Shown here: positions 25,920 through 34,868 of the stretch, one piece after another | Position numbering within the stretch: the first letter of the stretch is position 1 | How the letters are laid out: every line of letters starts with the position of its first letter | Assembly: GCA_965199555.1 (NCBI GenBank) | Contig: CBDASJ010000013.1 | Coordinates: forward strand, 164,254-228,253 | Length of the DNA stretch: 64,000 nucleotides | Origin: LMUY01 sp965199555 | GTDB lineage: Bacteria > Pseudomonadota > Alphaproteobacteria > Acetobacterales > Acetobacteraceae | Reading direction: 5' to 3' | The notes under the pieces: generated by a model | Databases searched by the model: none | What the model was told of the DNA's origin: nothing | The model's input: only the letters and a program-made list of their open reading frames with translations | Translations under genes and position numbers: made by a program

Positions 25920-26947
25920 GCGCGGTCTCCAATTTTGGCGTTGCAGGCGGCAAGCATGGTGATCGCCGCAGTGTGCAGCGAGACCTGTTTGTCGACGCCA
26001 CCGATTTCGAAAGCAGCCTTTGGCATGCCGTAGACGACGGAGCTGTGCTCGTCCTGGCCGATCGTCCGCGCACCGGCCTCGCGCATGGCGAGCAGGCCGC
26101 GCGCACCGTCCTTTCCCATCCCGGTCAGGATGACGCCGACCGCCCGGGCGCGGGCAGTGGCGGCGACGGAATGGAACAGCACGTCGACGGACGGGCGGTG
26201 GCCGTTCACCGGGTCGGCCGCGACCAGGCGGCAGCGCCAGGGTCCGGCTGCCGGGCCTGCCACCTCCAGATGCGCCCGCCCGCCTGGGGCCAGGTAAACC
26301 TGCCCGGAGGCCAGGCGGGCGCCGTCCACCGCCTCCGTCACCGTCGCCGCGCAGGCGCGGTTCAGCCGCTGGGCGAAGGATGGGGTGAACGTCGCCGGCA
26401 TGTGCTGCGTGATCACGGTGGGCGGACAGTTGGCGGGAAAGGCGGACAGGATGGCGAGCAACGCCTCCACCCCGCCGGTCGAGGCGCCGATGGCGAGGAG
26501 TCGGTCGTTCGGCGCGAAGTCGGCGTGGACGGCAGGCGGCGGCGCGTTCGAGGCCGGACGCAGCCGTGCCGTGGCCGCCGTCCGCACGATGTCCGCCAGC
26601 CGGTCGAACCCGGCGCGATCGTCCATCCGCGGCTTCGCCACGCAGTCGATGGCGCCCAGTTCCAATGCGCGCAGCGTCGCTTCGGCACCGCGGCTGGTGA
26701 GGGTGGAAACCATCACCACCGGCATCGGCCGCAGCCGCATCAAGCGCTCAAGGAAGTCGAGCCCGTTCATCTGCGGCATCTCGATGTCCAGCGTGATAAC
26801 GTCGGGGTTGAGCGTCTTGATCGCTTGGCGCGCCTCGATCGGGTCGCAAGCCTCGCCCACGACGTCCATGTCGCTGCGGCCTTGCAACGCCTGCTTGATC
26901 AGCGCGCGCATCGTGGCCGAATCATCGACCACCAGGACCCTGGTCAT
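25889..26947 (-). CDS. cheB: chemotaxis response regulator protein-glutamate methylesterase
   Basis: CheB demethylates receptor glutamates to reset adaptation. The 352-residue protein has an N-terminal receiver (Asp8-Asp9, phosphoacceptor Asp54 in ITLDIEMPQMNG, Lys105) and a C-terminal esterase with the catalytic triad Ser156 in AIGASTGG, His182 in TQHMP and Asp280 in LTGMGKDG. The start ATG overlaps the cheR stop by four bases; an open frame continues upstream inside cheR but is not CheB. Neighbouring cheR supplies the opposing methyltransferase. Confidence 0.96.
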   Translation of the reverse strand: MTRVLVVDDSATMRALIKQALQGRSDMDVVGEACDPIEARQAIKTLNPDVITLDIEMPQMNGLDFLERLMRLRPMPVVMVSTLTSRGAEATLRALELGAIDCVAKPRMDDRAGFDRLADIVRTAATARLRPASNAPPPAVHADFAPNDRLLAIGASTGGVEALLAILSAFPANCPPTVITQHMPATFTPSFAQRLNRACAATVTEAVDGARLASGQVYLAPGGRAHLEVAGPAAGPWRCRLVAADPVNGHRPSVDVLFHSVAATARARAVGVILTGMGKDGARGLLAMREAGARTIGQDEHSSVVYGMPKAAFEIGGVDKQVSLHTAAITMLAACNAKIGDRACRPLLPSRC

Positions 26948-27813
26948 ACGTTGGGCTGCCTTCGATAGGTGGTGATGCCGGCATTGACAAAGGAGTTCGC
27001 CGCTGGGCCGTTGACCCGTTCGGAATGTCCTATGTAAAGGAACCCGCCCGGCGACAGCAGCGGCGTGAACCGGTTCCAGATCTCGACCTGGGTGTCTTCC
27101 GAGAAGTAGATCACCACGTTGCGGCACATGATCACGTCGAACGTGCCGCGCATGGGCCACCGCCCGATCAGGTTCAGCGGGCGGAAGCTGATCAGGCGGC
27201 GCAGCGCCTCGCCGGCCTTCCATTCGGTCCCGGCCCGCTCGAACCAGCGCGCGCGCAGGTCGCCGGGGACGGCGGACAGCGCCTCCGCATTGTACTGGCC
27301 CTGGGCGGCCTGCTCCAGCACGGTGGTGTCGATGTCGGTGGCGAGCACGCGCACGTCCAGCTTGGGCGCGTTCGGCAACACCTGGAGCACGGTAAGCGCC
27401 AGGGAGTACGGTTCCTGCCCGGTGGAACACGCCGCGGACCAGATGCGCACCCGCTCCCCCCGCTCCGCGGCCTGCAACAGCGGCGGCAGCACGGTTTGGC
27501 GCAGATGGTCGAAATGGTGCGGCTCGCGGAAGAACCGGGTGACGTTGGTGGTCAGGGCGCGGATCATCCGCCCGCGCTCTTCCTGCTCCCCGGGGTTGGC
27601 GAGCAGGTCGCAGTAGCTGCGGAAATCCGTCATCCCCAGCGCGCGCAGCCGCTTGCCCAGGCGCGAATACAGCAGCGTGGCCTTGCCTTCGTGCAGGGTG
27701 ATGCCCGTTTCGGCGTGCAGCAGCGTGGCGATGGAATGGAAGTCCGCCGTGGTCAACAGGAACTCCCCGTCCACCATGCCCGGTGACCGCCGCAGTTCGG
27801 CCGCGGCGCTCAT
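26944..27813 (-). CDS. cheR: chemotaxis protein methyltransferase CheR
   Basis: CheR methylates receptor glutamates with S-adenosylmethionine. The 289-residue protein has the N-terminal helical domain, TNVTRFFREPHHFDHL near residue 90, the SAM motif RIWSAACSTGQEPYSLAL near 123, LATDIDTTVLEQA, and the C-terminal IMCRNVVIYF and GGFLYIGHSE segments. All are standard for the family and no unusual insertion is visible. Four-base overlaps join it to cheW upstream and cheB downstream. Confidence 0.95.
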   Translation of the reverse strand: MSAAAELRRSPGMVDGEFLLTTADFHSIATLLHAETGITLHEGKATLLYSRLGKRLRALGMTDFRSYCDLLANPGEQEERGRMIRALTTNVTRFFREPHHFDHLRQTVLPPLLQAAERGERVRIWSAACSTGQEPYSLALTVLQVLPNAPKLDVRVLATDIDTTVLEQAAQGQYNAEALSAVPGDLRARWFERAGTEWKAGEALRRLISFRPLNLIGRWPMRGTFDVIMCRNVVIYFSEDTQVEIWNRFTPLLSPGGFLYIGHSERVNGPAANSFVNAGITTYRRQPNV

Positions 27814-28274
27814 GCCGCCTCGGCTTCCGGCCGCGGCAGCACGCGGTCGAGGGAGATGAAGCTCACCATGCGGCCCTCGATGGCCAGCAGGCCCTGGACG
27901 AAGTTGCGCACCCGGCCGGACGCGACGTCCGGCGGCGGCTGGATGACGTCGTCGCCGATGGTTAGGATGTCGGACACCGCTTCCACCAGCAGCCCGATCA
28001 CCTGGCTGTTGACCTGCGCCACGATGATGACGTGCCGGGCCGATGGCTCGGCGGGCGGCAGGCCCAGCCGGGCGGCCAGGTCCACGATCGGGAGCACGGC
28101 GCCCCGCAGGTTGAGCACGCCGCGCAGGAAGCCCGGTGAGTGCGGCAACGGCGTCACCGGCGCCCAGCCGCGAATCTCGCGCACCGCCATGATGTCGACG
28201 CAGAATTCCTGCTCCCCGATGCGGAACGCGATCAGCTCGCGCTCCTTCGGGCTGGCCACGATTGTGTCAAGCAT
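27810..28274 (-). CDS. cheW: chemotaxis coupling protein CheW
   Basis: CheW bridges receptors to CheA. The 154-residue protein is a single CheW domain: LIAFRIGEQEFCVDIMAVREI at the start, then RGVLNLRGAVLPIVDLAARL and VSDILTIGDDVIQPPP. Its start overlaps the cheA stop by eight bases. Only one cheW is present, plus the CheW-like P5 domain of CheA. Confidence 0.95.
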   Translation of the reverse strand: MLDTIVASPKERELIAFRIGEQEFCVDIMAVREIRGWAPVTPLPHSPGFLRGVLNLRGAVLPIVDLAARLGLPPAEPSARHVIIVAQVNSQVIGLLVEAVSDILTIGDDVIQPPPDVASGRVRNFVQGLLAIEGRMVSFISLDRVLPRPEAEAA

Positions 28275-30417
28275 AGGCCAATCCTACTTCCGGGCGGGTT
28301 TCGGCGAGCGGGGCGTCGCCCCTTGCGTCGGATACGATGGCATCCACGTCCAGGATCAGCGCCACGCGGCCGTCGCCCAGGATGGTGGCCGCGGCCACGC
28401 CGGGCACGCGGCGGTAATTCGCTTCCAGGCTCTTGATGACGACCTGGCGCTGCCCCTGGATGGCATCCACCAGCAGCACGGCGCGGCTGCCGTCCTCGCC
28501 CTCCACCAGCAGGGCCACCGCACCGGGTGCGGCGGGGTCCAGGCTGGCCCAGCCCAGCGCTGTGCCCACGGCGATCAACGGGACATAGCTGCCGCGGATG
28601 GACATCACCCGGGCCGCGTCCCCCATCTCGTGGATGTCGGCGGCGCGCGGCTGCAGCGTCTCGATGATCGCGGTCAGCGGCACGATCAGCGTTTGCTCCG
28701 CCACCGTCACCACCATGCCGTCCAGCACGGCCAGCGTCAGCGGCAGCGACAAGGTGAAGGTGGACCCCCTGCCCGGCCGCGATGCGATGGCGATGCGGCC
28801 GCCCAGGGCCTGGATGGACCGGCGCACGACGTCCATGCCGACGCCGCGGCCGGAAATGTCGGACACCTTGTCCGCCGTGGAAAACCCCGGCAGGAAGATC
28901 AGGTTGTCGGTTTCCTCGTCGCTCAACACCGCTTCGGCGGCGACCAGCCCCTTCGCCACGGCACTTTCCCGCACCTTGGCGCGGTTGATGCCGGCACCGT
29001 CATCGGACACCTCGATGACGATGCGTCCGGACCGGTGCAGCGCTTGCAGCTTGACGGTGCCTTCTTCCGGCTTGCCGGACGCACGGCGCACATCCGGCGT
29101 TTCCAGCCCATGGTCGATGGCGTTGCGGATCATGTGCGTCAGCGGGTCGGCCAGATGCTCGATCACGGTCTTGTCGACCTCGGTCGCCTCGCCTTCGGAG
29201 AACAAGCGCACCTGCTTGCCCGTCATGGCGGCAACCTCGCGGGCCAGGCGCGGCATGCGGGCGAACACCGATTTCACGGGCTGCGCGCGAATCGCCATCA
29301 CGCTGTCCTGGATTTCGCGCGTCAGGTGCTCCAGCTCGTCCAGCGCCACGGTCACGGCGGACGCACGGCTGATGCCTGCTTCGCCCACGCGCTGGGCCAG
29401 CATCGCCCCGTTGATCACCAACTCGCCAACCAGGTCGATCAAGCGGTCGACCCGGTCCAGGTCGACGCGAATGGTGGGCTTGGCGACGGACACGGCCTCG
29501 TCCCGCGCCGGCGGCGGGGCGGCAGCGGCAGCGGGCTTGGTTGGCTGGGGGTCCGGCGGCGTGGGGGTGGAAACCGCCGGCTGGGACGGCGACGCCTCGG
29601 CCTGCAAGCTGCGGATCAGCGCCATCACGTCGATGTCCGCCGCGGCTTCGACGGCGTCGGCGACGGCGGCGGCGGCGCGGATGTCCACGTCGCAATCGCA
29701 ATCCACGAACTCGAACACTTCCTGGATGGCGGACATCGGCTGCTCGGTTTGCAGATCAACCGTCCAGGCGAGATAGGCGCCTTCCGGATCCATGGCGGCC
29801 AGGTCCGGCAGGTCGCTGGCATCCAGGCTGACGGTTGTGGTGCCAAGCCGCCCCAGCTCCCGCAGCAACATGACCGCGTCGTTCGCCTTGGCATACATGG
29901 CGGCGTGGGGGCGGAAGCGCACGGTCCAGCGATCCGGCGGTGGGGGTGCCGCCACCTGCAAGGGCTGGAACACGAAATCACCGAAACCGTCCAGGTCCGC
30001 TGCCGGCGCTGCGGTGACAGCGGGAGCCGCCGGCCCGGCGCCCAACGCGGCCAGCTCGGCCGCCGAAGCGCCGGTGCGCGCTTCCTCCAGCGTGCGCCCG
30101 TCGCGGGATGCGCGGACCAGGTCGGCCAGCACGTCCGCCGCCCGCAGCATAACCTTGATGACGTGGGCGTCGGCAGCCAGCTTGTCGGAGCGCACGGCTT
30201 CCAGCGTCGTCTCGAAAACGTGGGCGAAGCGCACCAGATCGTCCAGGCCGAAGGCGCCAGCGCCCCCCTTCACCGAATGCACGGCGCGGAACACGGCGTT
30301 CACCGTTTCGGAATCCAGCGCCCCGCCTTGCATGGCGAGCAGGCCGGTTTCCAGTTCGGCGAGCTGCTCCTCGCATTCCTGGAAGAAGGTTTGGCGGATG
30401 GCGTCCATCGGATCCAT
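28267..30417 (-). CDS. cheA: chemotaxis histidine kinase CheA
   Basis: The 716-residue kinase phosphorylates CheY and CheB. Domains in order are P1 Hpt with His47 in AVHSVKGGAGAF, a linker, a P2-like region (WTVRFRPHAAMYAKANDAV, about residues 160-240), a Pro/Ala-rich linker, P3 dimerisation helix (IDLVGELVINGAML), P4 ATPase with N-box HMIRNAIDHGLE, G1 DDGAGINRAKV and G2 SGRGVGMDVVR, then P5 CheW-like. I take the ATG at 30417, ten bases after the cheY-2 stop; another ATG follows three codons later. Confidence 0.95.
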   Translation of the reverse strand: MDPMDAIRQTFFQECEEQLAELETGLLAMQGGALDSETVNAVFRAVHSVKGGAGAFGLDDLVRFAHVFETTLEAVRSDKLAADAHVIKVMLRAADVLADLVRASRDGRTLEEARTGASAAELAALGAGPAAPAVTAAPAADLDGFGDFVFQPLQVAAPPPPDRWTVRFRPHAAMYAKANDAVMLLRELGRLGTTTVSLDASDLPDLAAMDPEGAYLAWTVDLQTEQPMSAIQEVFEFVDCDCDVDIRAAAAVADAVEAAADIDVMALIRSLQAEASPSQPAVSTPTPPDPQPTKPAAAAAPPPARDEAVSVAKPTIRVDLDRVDRLIDLVGELVINGAMLAQRVGEAGISRASAVTVALDELEHLTREIQDSVMAIRAQPVKSVFARMPRLAREVAAMTGKQVRLFSEGEATEVDKTVIEHLADPLTHMIRNAIDHGLETPDVRRASGKPEEGTVKLQALHRSGRIVIEVSDDGAGINRAKVRESAVAKGLVAAEAVLSDEETDNLIFLPGFSTADKVSDISGRGVGMDVVRRSIQALGGRIAIASRPGRGSTFTLSLPLTLAVLDGMVVTVAEQTLIVPLTAIIETLQPRAADIHEMGDAARVMSIRGSYVPLIAVGTALGWASLDPAAPGAVALLVEGEDGSRAVLLVDAIQGQRQVVIKSLEANYRRVPGVAAATILGDGRVALILDVDAIVSDARGDAPLAETRPEVGLAYA

Positions 30418-30427
30418 GGCGGGTTCC

Positions 30428-30793
30428 CTAGGCGGCGACGCGACGCAGCGCATCCACCAGCTTGGTCGGGTTGAACGGCTTGATGATCCAGCCGGTCGCA
30501 CCCGCTTCGCGCGCCCGCGTCTTCTTGGCCGCGTCGCTTTCCGTGGTCAGCACCAGGATGGGGATGGCCCGGTTGGCGCTGTCGCTGCGCACGCCCTCGA
30601 TAAAGCCAAAACCGTCCATGCGGGGCATGTTGATGTCCGTGACGATCACGTCCGGCTTCTCGCCCTTCAGCACCTCCAACCCGTCTAGCCCGTCCACGGC
30701 CTGCACGACGCGGTAGCCTGCCTCCGACAGCGCCATGTGCAGCATGTCGCGCATGGTCCGGGAATCATCCACGGTCAGAACGGTCTTGGTCAC
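30428..30793 (-). CDS. cheY: CheY-type single-domain response regulator (CheY-2)
   Basis: A 121-residue receiver starting at a GTG that overlaps the STAS gene stop (GTGA). The start follows from the family beginning (TKTVLTVDDSRTMRDML). Phosphorylation residues are Asp9-Asp10, Asp53 in VIVTDINMPRMDG, Thr83/84 and Lys105 in IIKPFNPTKL. It precedes cheA by only ten bases and is the CheY most like those encoded with CheA in alphaproteobacteria. Confidence 0.93.
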   Translation of the reverse strand: MTKTVLTVDDSRTMRDMLHMALSEAGYRVVQAVDGLDGLEVLKGEKPDVIVTDINMPRMDGFGFIEGVRSDSANRAIPILVLTTESDAAKKTRAREAGATGWIIKPFNPTKLVDALRRVAA

Positions 30794-31092
30794 GCAGGGA
30801 TCTCCTCGGCCAAATGGGACAGAAGGTCGGTGGCACCCAGGCCGGCCAGCGTTTCCGCCAGCGCCTCGGACGGTGTTTCGATGGAAAAGGCGTGGCCATC
30901 CGCCACCCACGCGTTGCGGGCCGCGAGCAGCACCTGGAGGCACTGGGCGCCCAGCCGCTCGACGCCGGAGCCGTCCACCATCAGGGGCGTGCCGCGATGC
31001 GCCATGAACTCCGCCGCCAGCGGGGCAGCGGCCGTGAGGTCCAGGACCGGCGGCAGGGCCGTGACCGCGAGGTCGTTGCCGGGCTGCGCCAT
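30790..31092 (-). CDS. STAS-domain protein of the chemotaxis operon
   Basis: First gene of the chemotaxis operon. The 100-residue protein is a single STAS domain (anti-sigma antagonist fold): LPPVLDLTAAAPLAAEF, then LMVDGSGVERLGAQCLQVLL, then ATDLLSHL. In SpoIIAA-type antagonists the middle motif holds a phosphorylated Ser in DSSGL; here the aligned stretch is LGAQCL, with no Ser or Thr. A non-phosphorylated scaffold or regulator role is therefore more likely. I use the ATG at 31092; the frame upstream is in non-coding sequence. Confidence 0.82.
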   Translation of the reverse strand: MAQPGNDLAVTALPPVLDLTAAAPLAAEFMAHRGTPLMVDGSGVERLGAQCLQVLLAARNAWVADGHAFSIETPSEALAETLAGLGATDLLSHLAEEIPA

Positions 31093-31308
31093 GTCAGACG
31101 CCCTTCGCCCCAAGCCTGCGGCACCCGAAAACGCATCGGGCCGGGCGGTCAGTGACGTGACGGACTGGCAATGGCTTGTTCCCCGCTGCTCGGCGACGCC
31201 GCAGCGCCAGAAGACGGGATCAGGATGCCGTGATCGGGCTGAAGAACCCGTTAATGGCGTCAAGCAAGCGGGAAGGAAAAGCCGGCATCCGTGACACCGG
31301 CCGTGCGC

Positions 31309-32028
31309 TCACCCGGCGTCGGGGACTGTCCGCCGCTGGCCGAGATAGGTCGTCAGCACCCGCTGGTCCGCCAGCAGCGACGCGGCGGACCCGGCGGCAG
31401 AAATACGGCCCATTTCCAGCACCGCGCCCTCGTCGGCCAGCGCCAAGGCGGCGCGGGCATTCTGTTCCACCAGCACCATGGCCAGGCCGTCGCGCCGCAG
31501 CCCATCCAGCACGGCGAAGATGTCGCGCACGATGCGCGGCGCCAGGCCGAGGCTGGGTTCGTCCAGCAGCAGCAGGCGCGGCTTGCCCATCAGCGCCCGG
31601 CCCAGCGCCAGCATCTGCCGCTCACCGCCCGACAGCGTGCCGGCAAGCTGTCGCCGCCGCTCCTCCAGGCGGGGGAAGATGGTGAACACCGCGCGCATGT
31701 CCACGCCGCGCCGGGCATAGGCGCCGAGTTCCAGGTTCTCCGCCACCGACATGTCGGCGAACAGCGCCCGCGTTTCCGGCACCAGCAGCAGGCCGCGCGC
31801 CACCAGCTCCTCCGTGGCCGTGCGGCCGATATCGGCACCGTCGAAGCGCAGCGTGCCGGTTGCCGGCAGCAGGCCCATGATGGCGTGCATCGCCGTGGTC
31901 TTGCCGGCGCCATTGGGGCCGATCACCGCCATGATTTGCCGCGGCAGCACGGCCAGGTCGATGCCGTGCAGCACTTCCGCCCTGCCATAGCCCGCGTGCA
32001 GCCCGGACACGCTCAGCAGCGGCGTCAC
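31309..32028 (-). CDS. livF: LIV-type ABC transporter ATP-binding protein LivF
   Basis: The second ATPase of a branched-chain amino acid or related hydrophobic amide importer. The 239-residue protein has Walker A GPNGAGKTT, Q-loop region, signature LSGGERQMLALGRAL and Walker B LLLLDEPSLGL, and begins LLSVSGLHAGYGRAEVLHGI as LivF proteins do. The GTG start (32026-32028) overlaps the stop of the fused LivM-LivG gene. It is the last gene of a run of nine from 40425. Confidence 0.92.
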   Translation of the reverse strand: MTPLLSVSGLHAGYGRAEVLHGIDLAVLPRQIMAVIGPNGAGKTTAMHAIMGLLPATGTLRFDGADIGRTATEELVARGLLLVPETRALFADMSVAENLELGAYARRGVDMRAVFTIFPRLEERRRQLAGTLSGGERQMLALGRALMGKPRLLLLDEPSLGLAPRIVRDIFAVLDGLRRDGLAMVLVEQNARAALALADEGAVLEMGRISAAGSAASLLADQRVLTTYLGQRRTVPDAG

Positions 32029-33848
32029 GCCACCCCGCCGAGATAGGCATCGAGCACGCGGGGATCGGACTGGATGTCTTCCGGCCGGCCTTCGGCGATC
32101 TTGCGGCCGTACTCCACCACGACGACGTGGTCGACCAGGCCCATGACGAAATCCATGTCGTGCTCGACCAGCAGCACCGCCACGCCTTCGGCTCGCAGCC
32201 CGCGCAGCTGGGTGGCAAGGTCCTGCTTCTCGCCCAAGCGCAGCCCGGCGGCCGGCTCGTCCAGCAGCAGGATGGCCGGGTCGAGGCACAGCGCCCGCGC
32301 GATCTCCACCACGCGCTGCTGGCCGAGCGGCAGGTCGCCCGCCGGGCGGTGCAGCACCGGGCCGAGCCCCAGCCGCTCGCAGTGCCGGGCGGCTTCCGCC
32401 AGCAGGCGGCGCTCCTCCCCCCGGTCCAGCCGCAGCATCGCCGCCAGGATGCCGGCGCGCCCCCTGGTGTGCGCGCCCAGCGCGACGTTCTCCAGCACCG
32501 AGCGCCCGGACATCAGGCGAACGTGCTGGAAGGTGCGGCCTAAGCCGCGCCGGGCCATGCGGCGGGAGGGCTGGCCCGTGACGGCGCGGCCGAACAGCCG
32601 GATGCTGCCGCCATCCGGGCGCAGCAGGCCGCCCACCTGGTTGAACAGCGTGCTCTTGCCGGCGCCGTTGGGGCCGATCAACGCCACGATCTGCCCGGCC
32701 GCCACGGCGAACCCGATCCCGTCATTGGCCAACAACCCGCCGAACCGCTTGGTCACCCCGTCCAACACCAGCACGGGTTGATTGTCTCCCTCTCCCGCTG
32801 GCGGGAGAGGGGCGGGGTGAGGGTGGCGCCGCCCGCCTGAACGTTGCGGCGGCAGGCCACCCTCACCCTGCCCTCTCCCGCCAGCGGGAGAGGGTTTCAT
32901 TGGTGCGGCAGACGGCAGGACGCGCGCCAGGAACGGCACCAAACCCTGCGGCATGCGCTGGATCACCAGGATGACGATCGCCGCGAAGGCCATGCCCTCG
33001 AAATTGCCCGGGCGGCCGAACAGGCGCGGCAGCCAGTCGTTCAACTGGTCCCGTAGCACCGTCACCACCGCCGCGCCCAGCACCGCGCCCCACAGCGACC
33101 CGGCGCCGCCGATAATGACCATGAACAGGTATTCGATGCCGGCCGTCAGGTTGAACGGGGTCGGGCTGACGATGCGCTGCACGTGGGCGTATAGCCAGCC
33201 GGACAAGCCGGCATACAAGGCGGCGAGCAGGAACACCCAGAGCGCCAGCCGCGCCGTGTCCACGCCCATGCTTTCCGCCATGGCGCGCCCGCCCGCCAGC
33301 GCGCGGATCGCCCGGCCCTGCCGGCTGTCCAGCAGGTTGCGGGACAGCAGCAGCACCAGCAGCACCAGCAGCCCGATGAAGCGCAACATCGCGCGGCCGT
33401 CCGGTGCGTCGAACGGGGCCAGCCCCGGCACGCCGCCGGCGCCGGTGTAGCCGCCCAGCCCCGGCAACGTGCCGAACAGGTAGAACGCGGCGCTGCCCCA
33501 GGCGATGGTGCCGAGCGGCAGGAAATGCCCGGACAAGCGCACCGTCACCAGCCCCACCGCCAGCGCCGCGACCGCCACCAGCGCCAAGGCCACCGGCAGG
33601 CTGAACCAGGGCGACCAGCCATAACCGCGCGTCAGCACCGCGGTGGCATAGGCGGCGATGCCGGCGAATGCCGCCTGCCCGAAGGAAGTTTGGCCGGCAA
33701 CCCCCGTCATCAGCACCAGGCCGACCGCCACCAGGGCCGCCAACCCGACATAGGAAAACAGCGTCACCCAGAAATCCGGCAGCAGCGACGGCGCGGCGAG
33801 CGCCACCAGCAGCGGCACCATGCCCCCGAGCACGAAACGCAAACTCAC
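32025..33848 (-). CDS. fused LIV-type ABC permease (LivM) and ATP-binding protein (LivG)
   Basis: One uninterrupted frame of 607 residues from a GTG overlapping the livH stop. Residues 1-316 are a LivM permease with about eight helices, including the MTGVAGQTSFGQAAFAGIAA and YLFMVIIGGAGSLWGAVLG signatures. Residues 317-357 are a linker (MKPSPAGGRGQGEGG at its start, PLPPAGEGDNQ at its end). Residues 358-607 are LivG with Walker A GPNGAGKST, signature-like LPLGQQRVVEIARAL and Walker B ILLLDEPAAGL. The linker is encoded exactly by a REP-like repeat found elsewhere in the window between genes. LivM-LivG fusions are known, but a repeat-derived linker is unusual. An internal start at the linker ATG (32900) could also give separate LivG. 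Confidence 0.88.
   Translation of the reverse strand: MSLRFVLGGMVPLLVALAAPSLLPDFWVTLFSYVGLAALVAVGLVLMTGVAGQTSFGQAAFAGIAAYATAVLTRGYGWSPWFSLPVALALVAVAALAVGLVTVRLSGHFLPLGTIAWGSAAFYLFGTLPGLGGYTGAGGVPGLAPFDAPDGRAMLRFIGLLVLLVLLLSRNLLDSRQGRAIRALAGGRAMAESMGVDTARLALWVFLLAALYAGLSGWLYAHVQRIVSPTPFNLTAGIEYLFMVIIGGAGSLWGAVLGAAVVTVLRDQLNDWLPRLFGRPGNFEGMAFAAIVILVIQRMPQGLVPFLARVLPSAAPMKPSPAGGRGQGEGGLPPQRSGGRRHPHPAPLPPAGEGDNQPVLVLDGVTKRFGGLLANDGIGFAVAAGQIVALIGPNGAGKSTLFNQVGGLLRPDGGSIRLFGRAVTGQPSRRMARRGLGRTFQHVRLMSGRSVLENVALGAHTRGRAGILAAMLRLDRGEERRLLAEAARHCERLGLGPVLHRPAGDLPLGQQRVVEIARALCLDPAILLLDEPAAGLRLGEKQDLATQLRGLRAEGVAVLLVEHDMDFVMGLVDHVVVVEYGRKIAEGRPEDIQSDPRVLDAYLGGVA
32788..32894. repeat. REP-like paired inverted repeat inside the LivM-LivG gene, copy 3
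   Basis: Left unit 32788-32827 (CCCTCTCCCGCTGGCGGGAG then GGGTGAGGGTGGC) and right unit 32856-32894 in opposite orientation, separated by 28 bases. The arrangement is the same as in the copies at 6760-6885 and 41610-41735, but it is read as protein, without stop, at the junction of permease and ATPase. Confidence 0.88.
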
Positions 33849-34855
33849 TCGCCGCTGGACCGCTGCCGCAACGACAATACCGCCAGGGCCGGCAGCAGCA
33901 GACCGAACACAATGGACGCGGAGTACGCGCTGACCCAGAACGAGGACAGCGATTCGACCACACCCACGCCGAGCGCCCCCAGCGCGGCCACCGGGTAGCT
34001 CGACAGCCCGCCGAGCACGGCGGCGATGAAGCCCTTCAGCCCGGTCAGGAAGCCGCTGTCGTATGACATGGGGGAGATCGGCGCGATCAGCAGCCCCGCC
34101 AGCCCGCCGATCGCCGCCGCCAGCAGGAAGGCGAGGCCGCCGGTGCGCGCCTGCTCGATCCCCATCAACCGGGCACCCAACGGGTTGGACGCCGTCGCCC
34201 GCAGCGCCTTGCCGAGCAGGGTGAAGCGGAACAACCAACGCAACGCCACCACCAGCAGGACGCAGCTTGCGGCGACCCACAGCGAATGGCCCGACACGTC
34301 CATCGGGCCGACCGTGAAGTCGGCTTCGGAAAAGGCAGGGGTGCGCGAGGCTTCCGGCCCGAACAGCACCAGCCCGGCCCCCAGCAGCACGTAATGCAGC
34401 GCCATTGCCACGATCAGCAGGGTCAGCACGGAGGCGCCGGCCAGCGGCCGGAACACCAGGCGGTAGATCGGCGGCCCCAGCAACGCCGTGCCGCCCACGG
34501 CCAACCCGCCGAGCAGCCAGGCCGGCGCGCCCCAATGCAGCCCCGCCACCGTCGCCAGCGTCAGCCCGGCGGCCGGCAACGCCGCCCGCGCCGCGCCGCG
34601 CCAAGGGTCGCGCGTGCGGAGCGCCAGGACGGCACACACCAGTGCCGCGCCGTCCAGCAGCCACAGCGTGCCGGGGATCCTGCCTTGCAGCAGCGCCGCG
34701 AACCCCAGCGCCGCAAACGACGCGAAATCACCCTGCGGGATGAAGATCACGCCGGTGACGGAGAACACGATCAGCAGCCCGACCGCGAGCAGCAGGTAGA
34801 TCGCGCCGCTGGTCAATCCGTCCTGCAACAGCAGGAGGAAGATCGAACTGTCCAA
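33845..34855 (-). CDS. livH: LIV-type ABC transporter permease LivH
   Basis: A 336-residue inner-membrane permease with about eight or nine helices. The family start LLLLQDGLTSGAIYLLLAVG is clear, preceded by a TTG start codon (34853-34855). The EAA-like cytoplasmic loop GKALRATASNPLGARLMGI near residue 215 and SGFLTGLKGFIAAVLGGLSS near 280 are typical of LivH. It is somewhat longer than the usual 290-310 residues owing to an Ala/Arg-rich insertion after the second helix. It overlaps the LivM-LivG gene by four bases. Confidence 0.9.
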   Translation of the reverse strand: MDSSIFLLLLQDGLTSGAIYLLLAVGLLIVFSVTGVIFIPQGDFASFAALGFAALLQGRIPGTLWLLDGAALVCAVLALRTRDPWRGAARAALPAAGLTLATVAGLHWGAPAWLLGGLAVGGTALLGPPIYRLVFRPLAGASVLTLLIVAMALHYVLLGAGLVLFGPEASRTPAFSEADFTVGPMDVSGHSLWVAASCVLLVVALRWLFRFTLLGKALRATASNPLGARLMGIEQARTGGLAFLLAAAIGGLAGLLIAPISPMSYDSGFLTGLKGFIAAVLGGLSSYPVAALGALGVGVVESLSSFWVSAYSASIVFGLLLPALAVLSLRQRSSGE

Positions 34856-34868
34856 GGCGGGCGGCCGG

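Noticed and set aside
31093..31308. Sigma-54 or flagellar sigma-28 promoter for the chemotaxis operon
   Set aside because: I found no convincing TGGCAC-N5-TTGC or TAAAG-type match in the correct orientation in the 216-base gap.
32780..32900. Separate livM and livG genes with a frameshift artefact at the junction
   Set aside because: No stop or frame change is present; the repeat is read through in one frame, so a fusion is the direct reading. A sequencing error remains a stated way to refute it.
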